A DNA stretch of 40,692 bases from contig NZ_VKAB01000058.1 of the NCBI RefSeq assembly GCF_009769385.1, positions 1 through 40,692 of the forward strand, given 5' to 3'. The notes under the pieces were generated by a model. It saw nothing but the letters and a program-made list of their open reading frames with translations. It ran no database searches and was not told the origin of the DNA. The translations under genes were made by a program, and so were the position numbers. Below are positions 14,150 through 22,012 of the stretch, piece by piece. Numbering within the stretch: the stretch's first letter is position 1; every line of letters begins with the position of its first letter. The DNA comes from Saccharothrix deserti. GTDB taxonomy: Bacteria > Actinomycetota > Actinomycetes > Mycobacteriales > Pseudonocardiaceae.

Positions 14150-14706
14150 CGCACCTCGACCATCGAGCACCAGGACCCGGAGACCTCGAAGGCGTGGCAG
14201 GTGGAGGTGGCCTCCGAGGTGATCGCCGGGGACGGCGCATTGTGGAGGTGTTCTTCGACGCCGGACAGTCCCGTCGCGGCGCGTGGCGTGGCCGTCCCGA
14301 GGCCGACCCCGAGACGACACCGGTCGTGCGGTGGCTGTTCGCCGAGCGTCTGGCCAGCCGCACTACCGGCTGGCAGATCTGGAACCGGCAGGGGGTCGAC
14401 CACGACCACACCACCCCCGCCGACCGCCGGCGCCGCCGCCGCATGGTCAAACGCAACCCGGCCGACCGTGGGTCGTCTCCCGGCACCGCGCCCACACCCC
14501 ACTGGTGAGCGAACGCGACTTCGTCGCCGTGCGACGACTGCGCACTCGACGCGCCACCGGTTCCGGTGACATCCGCGAGTACCGGTTCGCCGGTCTGCTG
14601 CGCTGCGGCCCGTGCGGACGCCGCATGGACTGTCACTGGGGCAACGGCCGCGCCGGCTACCGCTGCCGCCACGGCCACACCGGACCCCGCGCCGACGACC
14701 GGCCGG
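14150..14706 (+). pseudogene. Large serine recombinase, fragmented over three frames
   Basis: Segment 1 (from 14150) reads RTSTIEHQDPETSKAWQVEV, the catalytic-domain start of this group, though the region before the catalytic Ser is lost. Segment 2 reads RIVEVFFDAGQSRRGAW, then PVVRWLFAERLASRTTGWQI, the recombinase domain with internal deletions. Segment 3 reads WVVSRHRAHTPLVSERDFVA, EYRFAGLLRCGPCGRRMDCH and NGRAGYRCRHGHTGPR, including the zinc ribbon. The element it mobilised is gone. It lies between the toxin cassette and the broken fucose genes and may have driven the rearrangement. Confidence 0.75.
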
Positions 14707-14789
14707 CGATCCCGGGAAGACCACCTGTTCGCCCGGATCGGCCGCGCGCTGCACCTGCCCGCCAGTTCGCCGGGTTGGCTCGTGGTTGA

Positions 14790-15165
14790 GGTTGCCGGAT
14801 CGGAACACGGCGAGTTCGGCGTTGTCGAACCCGGCTGCGCGGACGATCTCGGTCAGTGCGGGTCCGATTTCGGGTCGGTGGGCGAGGTGTGGGTCGAGTT
14901 CGATTCTGCCGGTGTCGCCGAGGTCGCGGACTCGGAGGTCGTGGGTGGGTGTGCCCGTGTCGGTGAGCCAGGTCCGGACGGCGGCCTCGGCGCGTTGCAC
15001 TCTGGCCAGGCGGGCGGGGGTGATGGTCAGGCCGTAGCGCACCCGGCTGGCCAGGCACGGCGTGGCGGGTTTGTCCCAGGTGGGCAGGTTCCAGAGGCGG
15101 CTCACGGCGCGGACGTCGGCTTTGGTCATGCCGGTGTCGCGTAGTGGGGTGTGCACGCCGGTTTC
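14790..15165 (-). pseudogene. LarE-like sulfur transferase, C-terminal fragment fused to a reductase head
   Basis: The minus-strand frame reads TPLRDTGMTKADVRAVSRLW, NLPTWDKPATPCLASRVRYG, LTITPARLARVQRAEAAVRT and GFDNAELAVFRSGN. This is the C-terminal part of LarE, the ATP-dependent enzyme that sacrifices a cysteine sulfur to make the nickel-pincer cofactor; the cysteine in PCLASR is present. The N-terminal PP-loop ATP-binding half is absent. At its 5' side the frame continues unbroken into an aldo/keto reductase; at its 3' side homology ends near 14790, where the frame runs antisense through recombinase debris to 14089. Non-functional as LarE. Confidence 0.75.
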
Positions 15166-15681
15166 GTCGCCGGCGCGCAACCGGGCCGGCGCCGGGTACG
15201 CCCCGGTGACCGCCTCCTTCCAGTGGTGGTCCGGGTCGTGGATCAACACGATCTCGAAGGAGTCGAGGCCGGACCGTTCCAGGCTCTCCGCGAGCGACCG
15301 GTAGACGCCCTCGGCGCTGTAGTCGCGCACCCGGACCACACCGGGGTCGTCGTAGAAGAAGCCCTCGCTGCCGGGAGGGGGCTCGCCGGGCAGCAGCAGC
15401 CGGCCGACCTTCGTGGACACCGCGAACTCCGCACCGGGGCGACCGGCGAGGAACGTCCCCAGACGCCGCTCGGCCAGTCCGGCGCCGTAGTGGGGCGCGG
15501 TGTCGAAGTACCGGACGCCGGCTGCCCACGCGGCTTCCAGGGTCGCGGCGGCCTGGTCTTCCGCGACTTCCGTGAACAACCCGGCCAGCGGCGCGGTGCC
15601 GAGACCGAGCCGGGTCACCGTGACGTCGGAGCGGCCCAGCGGTGCCCGTTCGGCGAACCACTGCGGCGCCGGGGAGGCCAT
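15166..15681 (-). pseudogene. Aldo/keto reductase (L-fucose dehydrogenase-like), N-terminal half
   Basis: ATG at 15681 opens about 170 residues of a sugar aldo/keto reductase: APLGRSDVTVTRLGLGTAPL, GVRYFDTAPHYGAGLAERRL (catalytic Asp and Tyr), FAVSTKVGRLLLPGE and FEIVLIHDPDHHW (active-site His). Near 15166 it switches in frame to a LarE fragment, losing the NADP-binding C-terminal half. The family includes D-threo-aldose/L-fucose dehydrogenases, which make L-fuconolactone. Beside L-fuconate dehydratase this was very likely step one of oxidative fucose breakdown. The start overlaps the stop of the FAH stump. Confidence 0.75.
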
Positions 15682-15821
15682 CACGCCTGCCCGAGGACGT
15701 GACGCTGCCGGCCGAGCCCGTCGATGTCGGCGGTCAGCGGGGTCAGGTCGTAGGCGGTGCCGTGGGGGTCGAGGACGGCGGGCCGCTCGTGGCCTGCCTG
15801 GCCCACGCGCAGAAGTCTCAT
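15681..15821 (-). pseudogene. Fumarylacetoacetate-hydrolase-family gene, 5' stump
   Basis: ATG at 15821, with AAGGAG 8 bp upstream, encodes a 46-residue peptide beginning MRLLRVGQAGHERPAVLDPH and GTAYDLTPLTADIDG. That is the start of FAH-family hydrolases; the ADIDG element is typical. After about 35 residues homology ends and a stop overlaps the reductase ATG (TGATG). FAH-family enzymes include 2,4-diketo-3-deoxy-L-fuconate hydrolase, the last step of oxidative fucose catabolism. About 85% of the gene is missing. It follows the GntR gene by 30 bp, in the same operon. Confidence 0.7.
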
Positions 15822-15851
15822 CGGGTTTCTCCTTGGTGCGGAACGTAAGGA

Positions 15852-16556
15852 CTAGCCGGCGGACGGGATGTCGTCGTCCCGCTCCACGTGCTCGCGCAGC
15901 CACCGCTCGGTAGTGGTGATGTGCATGAGGGCGGCAGCCTGCGCGAGTGCGGCGTCCCGATCGACCAGGGCGTTGTAGATCGCCTCGTGTTCGGCGAGGG
16001 TGCGGGCCGCCGCGTTGTCGTCGACCAGTCCGCGCCAGACCCTCGCGCGGACCGTGCGGCCGGAGATGCCCTCGAGCAGGGTGGTCAACGTCGCATTGCC
16101 GGTGGCGGCGACGACTGCCCGGTGGAAGGCGACGTCGTGCTTGTTGAGCAGCTCCACGTCGTCGCGGGCCGCACGCATCGCATTGAGGTGCCCTTCGACC
16201 ACGGCGAGCTCCGAGACGCTGATGCGGGTGGCGGCGAGCCCGGTGGCGACCGGCTCGAACAGCCTGCGCACCTCCGTGAGCTCCAACAGCGTGTCACCGC
16301 GGAGCAACTCCACCGCGGAGGCGATGCTCCCGAGCAGCACCTCCGGCTCCAGGCTGGTCACGTAGGTGCCGTCGCCGCGTCGGATCTCCAGTACCCGTGC
16401 GACCACCAGCGCCTTGACCGCCTCCCGCATCAGGTTCCGGGACAAGCCCAGCTCGGCGGCCAACTGCTGCTCGGGCGGGAGTTTCGACCCCGGCGGCAGC
16501 TCACCCGACTGGATCAGGTCTCTGATGCGGTCGATGGCTTTGTCGGTCAGTGACAT
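15852..16556 (-). CDS. GntR/FadR-family transcriptional regulator of the fucose genes
   Basis: A 234-residue repressor-type protein. The N-terminal winged helix reads AIDRIRDLIQSGELPPGSKL, PPEQQLAAELGLSRNLMREA and GDGTYV. The C-terminal FCD ligand-binding domain has the Asp/His pattern ELTEVRRLFEPVATGLAA, HDVAFHRAVVAATGNATLT and AEHEAIYNALVDRD, with the D-x-x-x-H and two later His that bind a metal and sugar acids. The ATG at 16556 has GGGAGAG at good spacing. A 31-bp perfect inverted repeat lies 47 bp upstream, between it and fucD, and a half-copy sits in the fucD promoter. Sensing a fucose-pathway acid and controlling both directions is the likely role. Confidence 0.88.
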   Translation of the reverse strand: MSLTDKAIDRIRDLIQSGELPPGSKLPPEQQLAAELGLSRNLMREAVKALVVARVLEIRRGDGTYVTSLEPEVLLGSIASAVELLRGDTLLELTEVRRLFEPVATGLAATRISVSELAVVEGHLNAMRAARDDVELLNKHDVAFHRAVVAATGNATLTTLLEGISGRTVRARVWRGLVDDNAAARTLAEHEAIYNALVDRDAALAQAAALMHITTTERWLREHVERDDDIPSAG

Positions 16557-16602
16557 CGGTGGCTCTCCCGGATCGTCGCGCGCACGGCGGCAGGCTAGCA
16601 AT

Positions 16603-16633
16603 ACATCCCATCTCTACGGAAGAGATGGGATGT
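16603..16633. promoter_or_regulatory. GntR operator: 13-bp perfect inverted repeat
   Basis: ACATCCCATCTCT and AGAGATGGGATGT are perfect reverse complements separated by the 5 bp ACGGA. The site is between the GntR start and the divergent dehydratase promoter. The CATCCCAT core recurs at 16745-16752. Autoregulation by the adjacent regulator is inferred. Confidence 0.75.
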
Positions 16634-16658
16634 CGACCCTTGCCTCGTATGAATGACG

Positions 16659-16672
16659 GGTGAGCGCTTACC
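16659..16672. promoter_or_regulatory. LacI-type operator-like palindrome upstream of fucD
   Basis: GGTGAGCGCTTACC is a near-perfect palindrome with the central CG typical of LacI-family sites. Related sequences occur upstream of the GH10, GH27 and GH62 genes in this window. It lies 42 bp upstream of the -35 at 16714. Confidence 0.5.
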
Positions 16673-16713
16673 AGGCTAGTTGCCAACTTCCGGACTCATT
16701 TGGCTTCGCGGTA

Positions 16714-16752
16714 TGGACACCAGCTCGTCGACAACCTATAAATTCATCCCAT
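16714..16752 (+). promoter_or_regulatory. fucD promoter with GntR half-site
   Basis: TGGACA (16714-16719) and TATAAA (16737-16742) are spaced by 17 bp, each one mismatch from the vegetative consensus. CATCCCAT (16745-16752), the core of the upstream inverted repeat, overlaps the expected transcription start, a good position for repression. Confidence 0.6.
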
Positions 16753-16861
16753 GTCCGGTGCCGGTTGTTGCACGGCGGACATGCCACAGACACACGACAA
16801 GGGGTGGTTGCCATGCCCTCGACCCGACGCCGGGGCGTTCGAGCCGGAAGTGCCCGGCACG

Positions 16862-18169
16862 ATGACTGAGCTGATCACCGCCGTCGACGCCGTCGACGTG
16901 CGGTTCCCGACCTCGCGCGAGCTCGACGGCTCCGACGCGATGAACCCCGAACCCGACTACTCGGCCGCCTACGTGACGATTCGCACGAGCAGTGGCGCGG
17001 CGGGCCACGGACTCGCGTTCACCGTGGGACGGGGCAACGACGTCGAGGTCGCCGCCGTGCGCGCCCTGGCGCCGTTGGTGATCGGCCTGTCCGTGGACGA
17101 GGTCCTGGGCGACCTCGGCGCGTTCTCCCGGCGGCTGACCGGCGACAGCCAGCTGCGCTGGCTCGGCCCGGAGAAGGGCGCCATCCACATGGCCGCCGCC
17201 GCGATCGTCAACGCCGTCTGGGACCTGTACGGGCGTCGTGAGGGAAAGCCCGTGTGGCAGTTGCTCTCGGAGCTGTCGCCCGAACAGCTGGTCGACCTCG
17301 TGGACTTCCGCTACTTGGAGGACGCCCTCACCCGTGACGAGGCGTTGGACATCCTCCGCCGCGCCGAACCCGGCCGCGCCGAACGCGCCGCCCACCTGCT
17401 GCGGCACGGCTATCCCGCCTACACGACGACACCCGGCTGGCTCGGCTACGACGACGAGAAACTCGTGCGCCTGTCCAAGGAGGCCGTCGCCGACGGGTTC
17501 ACCCAGATCAAGCTGAAGGTCGGCGCCAATCCCGCCGACGACCGACACCGCCTGCGGCTGGCCCGCGAGGCGGTCGGACCGGACATCAGGATCGCCGTCG
17601 ACGCCAACCAGGCGTGGGGCGTGCGGCAGGCGATCGACTGGGTGACCACGCTCTTGCCGTACGACCCGTACTGGATCGAGGAGCCCACCTCACCCGACGA
17701 CATCCTCGGCCACGCCGCCATCCGGAAGGCGCTGGCGCCGGTCAAGGTCGCCACCGGCGAGCACACCCACAACCAGGTGATGTTCAAGCAACTGCTCCAG
17801 GCGGGTGCCCTCGACATCCTGCAGCTCGACGCCAGCCGCACCGCGGGCGTCACCGAGAACGTCGCCATCCTGCTGCTGGCCGCGAAGTTCGGCGTGCCGG
17901 TCTGCCCGCACGCGGGCGGGGTCGGGCTGTGCGAGATGGTCCAACACCTGGCGATGTTCGACTACGTGGCCGTCAGCGGGACCACCGAGGACCGCGTCAT
18001 CGAGTACGTCGACCACCTGCACGAGCACTTCACCGACCCGGTGCGGATCCGCACCGGCCACTACCTCGCCCCGACGGCCCCCGGCATCAGCGCCGAACTG
18101 CACCCCGCGTCCATCGCCGCCCACCGCTTCCCGGACGGGCCCGTCTGGAACAGGCAGGCCACCGCATGA
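16862..18169 (+). CDS. L-fuconate dehydratase (enolase superfamily)
   Basis: A 435-residue enzyme that dehydrates L-fuconate to 2-keto-3-deoxy-L-fuconate. The opening VDVRFPTSRELDGSDAMNP is diagnostic of this family. Catalytic and metal residues are in place: the KLK pair near residues 217-219, Asp in AVDANQAWG (about 246), Glu in WIEEPTSPDD (about 272), Glu in TGEHTHNQ (about 299) and the catalytic His in CPHAGGVGL (about 349). Length equals the family norm. The frame opens upstream at ATG 16751, next to the expected transcription start, but those 37 extra residues are not family-like, so ATG 16862 is preferred. It leads the importer genes and is divergent from the GntR gene. Partner enzymes in this window are broken. 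Confidence 0.9.
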   Translation: MTELITAVDAVDVRFPTSRELDGSDAMNPEPDYSAAYVTIRTSSGAAGHGLAFTVGRGNDVEVAAVRALAPLVIGLSVDEVLGDLGAFSRRLTGDSQLRWLGPEKGAIHMAAAAIVNAVWDLYGRREGKPVWQLLSELSPEQLVDLVDFRYLEDALTRDEALDILRRAEPGRAERAAHLLRHGYPAYTTTPGWLGYDDEKLVRLSKEAVADGFTQIKLKVGANPADDRHRLRLAREAVGPDIRIAVDANQAWGVRQAIDWVTTLLPYDPYWIEEPTSPDDILGHAAIRKALAPVKVATGEHTHNQVMFKQLLQAGALDILQLDASRTAGVTENVAILLLAAKFGVPVCPHAGGVGLCEMVQHLAMFDYVAVSGTTEDRVIEYVDHLHEHFTDPVRIRTGHYLAPTAPGISAELHPASIAAHRFPDGPVWNRQATA

Positions 18170-18235
18170 GCGAGCTTGCGAGCGAGTCATTCAACACAGT
18201 GCTTTGCGCTCTTGCCACGCCGAGCGCTATGCGCA
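18166..18235. repeat. REP-like intergenic sequence after the dehydratase
   Basis: The stretch starting GAGCGAGCTTGCGAGCGAG overlaps the fucD stop and resembles a short dispersed intergenic repeat of actinobacterial genomes, by memory of similar sequences. Copy number cannot be tested in this window. Confidence 0.3.
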
Positions 18236-18300
18236 TCCGTCCCCGCACCTGACCGCCGCCTCCGGTTTCCCGCAGCACACCACCCGCTAGGAGAACCGCC

Positions 18301-19365
18301 GTGAAGACCAGATCCCTCACCTACGCCTGCCTCGGCACCGTCGCCGCCCTCGCCGCCGCGCTCAGCGCCTGCGGCACCTCGGGCTCCGGACAGTCATCCG
18401 GCGGCGCCCCGGTGGTCGGCGTCGACTACCCCCGGTCCGACACCGACTTCTGGAACTCCTACATCAAGTACAGCCCCGACTTCGCGGCGGACCACGGCCT
18501 CGAACTCAAGACCACCAACTCGCAGAACGACGTCGCCAAGCTCACCGCCAACGTCCAGACGTTCATCAGCCAGGGCGTCAAGGGTGTCGTGATGGCCCCG
18601 CAGGACACCGCGGCCATCGCGCCGACGCTGACGCAGCTGGAGGCGAAGAAGATCCCGGTCGTCACCGTGGACACCCGACCCGACACCGGCAAGGTGTTCA
18701 TGGTGGTGCGGGCGGACAACCGGGCCTACGGCGAGAAGGCCTGCCGGTTCCTCGGCGCCAAGCTGGGCGGCAAGGGCAAGGTCGTGATGCTGCAAGGCGA
18801 CCTCGCCTCGATCAACGGCCGCGACCGCACCGAGGCGTTCAACGACTGCATGAAGGCCAACTACCCGGGCATCACGGTGTTCGGGGAGGCCACGAACTGG
18901 GACGGCGCGATCGCGGCGCAGAAGCTCCAGACCGACCTCACCGCCCACCCGGACATCAAGGGCGTCTACATGCAGTCCAGCTTCGCGCTCGCCGGGACGC
19001 TCCAGGTGCTCAAGCAGAAGGGCCTGCTGGTCCCGCCGAGCGACCCCAAGCACGTGTTCGTGGTCTCCAACGACGGTATTCCCGAGGAACTCCGGAACAT
19101 CGTCGCAGGCCAGATCGACGCCACCGTCTCCCAGCCGGCCGACCTCTACGCCAAGTACGCCCTGTACTACCTGAAGGCCGCGATCGACGGCAAGACGTTC
19201 GCACCGGGCAAGACCGACCACGACAGCACGATCATCCAGGTCCGCGACGGTCTGCTGGAGGACCAACTCTCCGCTCCTCTGGTGACCTCGGACGGCGGTA
19301 CGTATGACGGCGTTCCCAGCCTCAAGGACGACGACCCGTCCTTGTGGGGCAACGAACTCCGCTGA
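18301..19365 (+). CDS. Sugar ABC transporter substrate-binding lipoprotein (RbsB-like)
   Basis: A 354-residue lipoprotein. The signal peptide ends in the lipobox LSAC (Cys at about 27), so it is anchored outside the membrane. The mature part is a periplasmic-binding-protein type 1 fold: PVVGVDYPRSDTDFWNSYI, FISQGVKGVVMAPQDTAAI, KKIPVVTVDTRPDTGK and VFVVSNDGIPEELRNIVAGQ. GTG at 18301 follows AGGAGAA. It is first in a three-gene importer operon between fuconate dehydratase and an alpha-L-fucosidase, so L-fucose or a fucosylated fragment is the likely ligand. Confidence 0.88.
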   Translation: MKTRSLTYACLGTVAALAAALSACGTSGSGQSSGGAPVVGVDYPRSDTDFWNSYIKYSPDFAADHGLELKTTNSQNDVAKLTANVQTFISQGVKGVVMAPQDTAAIAPTLTQLEAKKIPVVTVDTRPDTGKVFMVVRADNRAYGEKACRFLGAKLGGKGKVVMLQGDLASINGRDRTEAFNDCMKANYPGITVFGEATNWDGAIAAQKLQTDLTAHPDIKGVYMQSSFALAGTLQVLKQKGLLVPPSDPKHVFVVSNDGIPEELRNIVAGQIDATVSQPADLYAKYALYYLKAAIDGKTFAPGKTDHDSTIIQVRDGLLEDQLSAPLVTSDGGTYDGVPSLKDDDPSLWGNELR

Positions 19366-19384
19366 CCGGAAGGCGACAAGCGAG

Positions 19385-20890
19385 ATGGCTACGGCCCCAC
19401 CCGTCGTCGAGGCGACGGGGATCACGAAGCGGTTCGGGTCCACGGTGGCGCTGCGCGAGGCCGGCATCAGGATCGACGCCGGGCAGACCCACGCGCTGGT
19501 CGGGCGCAACGGGGCGGGCAAGTCGACCCTGGTGTCCATCCTCACCGGACTCCAGGCGCCGGACGAGGGCACGGTGAGTTTCGGCGGCGAGCCCGCTCCG
19601 CGGCTCGCCGACCGCGACGCCTGGCGGCGGCGGGTGGCGTGCGTCTACCAGAAGTCCACCATCATCCCCGAGCTGACCGTCGCCGAGAACCTCTTCCTCA
19701 ACCGGCACGACCGCGGTCGCAGCGGGCTGATCAATTGGAAGACGGTCCGCGGCAGGGCACGGGAACTGCTGGACACCTGGTCGGTCGACGTGGACGTGCG
19801 CACCCCCGCGAGGGAGCTCGACGTCGAACAGCGGCAGTTCGTGGAGATCGCCAGGGCACTGTCGTTCGGGGCGCGCTTCATCATCCTGGACGAGCCGACC
19901 GCCCAGTTGGACGGGGCCGCGATCAACCGGCTGTTCGCCCGGATCAACGACCTCCAGCGGCAGGGCGTCACCTTCCTGTTCATCAGCCACCACCTCCAGG
20001 AGATCTACGAGATCTGCGACACCGTGACGGTGTTCCGCGACGCCCGGCACATCCTGACCGCCGCCGTCGACGAACTGCCGCGGGCCGAACTGGTCGCGGC
20101 CATGACCGGCGACGCGGCGGGAGAGGCCGTCGGCGAGCGCCGCGATCCGTCGGCGAGCGCCGTGGACGTGCTCAAGGTGGACAGCGCGTCCCTGCCGGGC
20201 GCGTACGACGACGTGTCGTTCCGCATCCGCGCCGGCGAGATCGTCGGTCTCGCCGGCGCCGCGAGCAGCGGCCGCATCGAGATCGCGGAAACCGTCGTCG
20301 GGTTGCGGAAGGCCGCCGGTGGCACCGTCGAGATCGCGGGCAACCGACCACGGCCGGGCAGTGTCCCCGCCGCGCTGAAGGCGGGCGCGGGCTTCGTCCC
20401 GCAAGACCGCCACCACCAGGGCCTCGTGCCGGAGATGTCCATCGCGGACAACGGGACCCTGACCATTCCGGAACGACTCGGCCCCACGGGATTCATCGAC
20501 GGCCGCCGCCGTGACGGCTTCGCCCGGTCCATGATCGGGAAACTCGCGATCAAGACACCGGGGCCGGAACTGCCGGTCTCCGGCCTCTCCGGCGGCAACC
20601 AGCAGAAGGTCGTCATGGCACGCGCCCTGGCGAACGACCCGAAGCTGCTGGTGCTGATCAACCCGACCGCCGGCGTCGACGTGCGGTCGAAGGAATTCCT
20701 CCTCGGCAAGGTCGGGGAGATCGCCGAGTCCGGCACCGGGGTGCTCGTCGCCTCCGACGAACTCGACGACCTGCGCATGTGCGACCGGGTCCTGGTGGTG
20801 TTCCAGGGCCGCGTGGTGGCCGAGATGGCCCACGGCTGGCACGACCACGACCTCGTAGCCGCGATGGAAGGAGTGGACCTCGATGGCTGA
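19385..20890 (+). CDS. Sugar ABC transporter ATP-binding protein (RbsA-like, two NBDs)
   Basis: A 501-residue protein with two fused nucleotide-binding domains, as in ribose-type importers. Domain 1 has Walker A GRNGAGKSTL, a signature-like VEQRQFVEIARAL and Walker B FIILDEPTAQLDG. Domain 2 has the usual degenerate Walker A (GLAGAASSGRIEIAE) but a full signature, LSGGNQQKVVMARAL. ATG at 19385 follows GGAAGGCGAC. The stop overlaps the permease start by 8 bp. It energises import by the neighbouring permease. Only one ATP site is expected to hydrolyse, as known for this family. Confidence 0.92.
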   Translation: MATAPPVVEATGITKRFGSTVALREAGIRIDAGQTHALVGRNGAGKSTLVSILTGLQAPDEGTVSFGGEPAPRLADRDAWRRRVACVYQKSTIIPELTVAENLFLNRHDRGRSGLINWKTVRGRARELLDTWSVDVDVRTPARELDVEQRQFVEIARALSFGARFIILDEPTAQLDGAAINRLFARINDLQRQGVTFLFISHHLQEIYEICDTVTVFRDARHILTAAVDELPRAELVAAMTGDAAGEAVGERRDPSASAVDVLKVDSASLPGAYDDVSFRIRAGEIVGLAGAASSGRIEIAETVVGLRKAAGGTVEIAGNRPRPGSVPAALKAGAGFVPQDRHHQGLVPEMSIADNGTLTIPERLGPTGFIDGRRRDGFARSMIGKLAIKTPGPELPVSGLSGGNQQKVVMARALANDPKLLVLINPTAGVDVRSKEFLLGKVGEIAESGTGVLVASDELDDLRMCDRVLVVFQGRVVAEMAHGWHDHDLVAAMEGVDLDG

Positions 20891-21941
20891 GACCACGACC
20901 GCAGCCGCGGTCACCGCGAACGGCCCGGCAGGCGATCCGGGCGGAGATCGCCCGTCCAGCCGGATCGCGGGTGGACGGCGGATCGCCTTCGCCCGGATGC
21001 GCGACCTGGCGCTCATCCCCGCGATCATCGTGATCGCGATCGTCGGCCAACTGGTCAGCCCGGTGTTCCTGCAGCCCGACAACCTGATCAACGTCCTGCA
21101 AACCATGTCCGAGATCGCGGTCCTGGTCCTGGCCCAGACGCTGGTGCTGATCGTCAAGAAGATGGACCTCTCCCTGGAGTCCACCGTCGGCCTCGCCCCC
21201 GGAGTCGCCGCGTGGCTCACCGTGCCCGTCGGCGCCGGCCACGGGCTCGGCCTGCTGCCAGGAGGCTGGTCGGTACCGGTCACGCTGGCGGTCGGTGTGC
21301 TGATCGGTGTCGTCAACGCGCTGTTCATCATCCGGTTCGGGCTCAACGGCTTCATCGTGACGCTCGGCATGCTGATCGTGCTGCGCGGCATCCTGACCGG
21401 CATCTCGGGCGGCCAGACGTTCTTCCAGCTGCCGGAGTCGATGCTCTACCTCGGCACCACGCAGTGGTTCGGCGTGCCCGCGTCGGTGTGGCTGTGCCTG
21501 ATCCTGTTCGCCGCGGGCATCGTGGTGCTCGGCTTCACCAGCTTCGGCCGTTCCCTCTACGCGATCGGCGGCAACGTCGACGCCTCGAAGGCCGCCGGCA
21601 TCCGCACCGACCGGGTGCTGTGGATCGTCATCGTGACCGCGAGCCTGCTCGCTGCCCTCAGCGGCCTGCTGCTCTCCGGACGGCTGGCCTCGGTCGCCTC
21701 GGCCCAGGGCAACGGCTACATCTTCACCGTGTTCGCCGCGGCCGTCATCGGCGGCATCAGCCTCAACGGCGGCAAGGGCACCATGTTCGGCGCCTTCACC
21801 GGCATCCTGCTGCTGTTCATGATCCAGAACGTGCTCACCCTCGGCGGTGTCCCCGCACAGTGGATCGGCGCCCTCAACGGCACGATCATCCTCATCGCCC
21901 TGGCGCTGTCCCGCGTCACCGGAGGCAAGGCGCAGGAGTAG
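20883..21941 (+). CDS. Sugar ABC transporter permease (RbsC-like)
   Basis: A 352-residue membrane protein with roughly nine or ten hydrophobic helices. It begins with a polar N-terminal tail of about 35 residues. The family signature is seen in ALFIIRFGLNGFIVTLGML, GRSLYAIGGNVDASKAAGI (the EAA-like cytoplasmic loop) and AAAVIGGISLNGGKGTMFGA. ATG at 20883 lies inside the ATPase gene's 3' end, so the two are translationally coupled. Together with the binding protein and ATPase it forms one importer. A fucosidase gene follows 71 bp later. Confidence 0.92.
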   Translation: MAETTTAAAVTANGPAGDPGGDRPSSRIAGGRRIAFARMRDLALIPAIIVIAIVGQLVSPVFLQPDNLINVLQTMSEIAVLVLAQTLVLIVKKMDLSLESTVGLAPGVAAWLTVPVGAGHGLGLLPGGWSVPVTLAVGVLIGVVNALFIIRFGLNGFIVTLGMLIVLRGILTGISGGQTFFQLPESMLYLGTTQWFGVPASVWLCLILFAAGIVVLGFTSFGRSLYAIGGNVDASKAAGIRTDRVLWIVIVTASLLAALSGLLLSGRLASVASAQGNGYIFTVFAAAVIGGISLNGGKGTMFGAFTGILLLFMIQNVLTLGGVPAQWIGALNGTIILIALALSRVTGGKAQE

Positions 21942-22012
21942 CGCCCGCCTCTCCCCTGCCTCTGACCGGACAGCCTCTTCCCTGCCTCTCACCGGACAAA
22001 GGAGTTTGCGTG

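Noticed and set aside
14089..14789. Extension of the reductase-LarE frame to the stop at 14089
   Set aside because: The frame merely runs antisense through recombinase debris; homology ends near 14790.
16751..16861. 37-residue N-terminal extension of the fuconate dehydratase from ATG 16751
   Set aside because: The position fits a leaderless start, but the residues (Cys/Pro-rich) are unlike the family, which starts at the equivalent of 16862.
19322..21403. 693-codon minus-strand open frame across the ABC ATPase and permease
   Set aside because: Antisense to two firmly identified overlapping genes; composition is that of a shadow.
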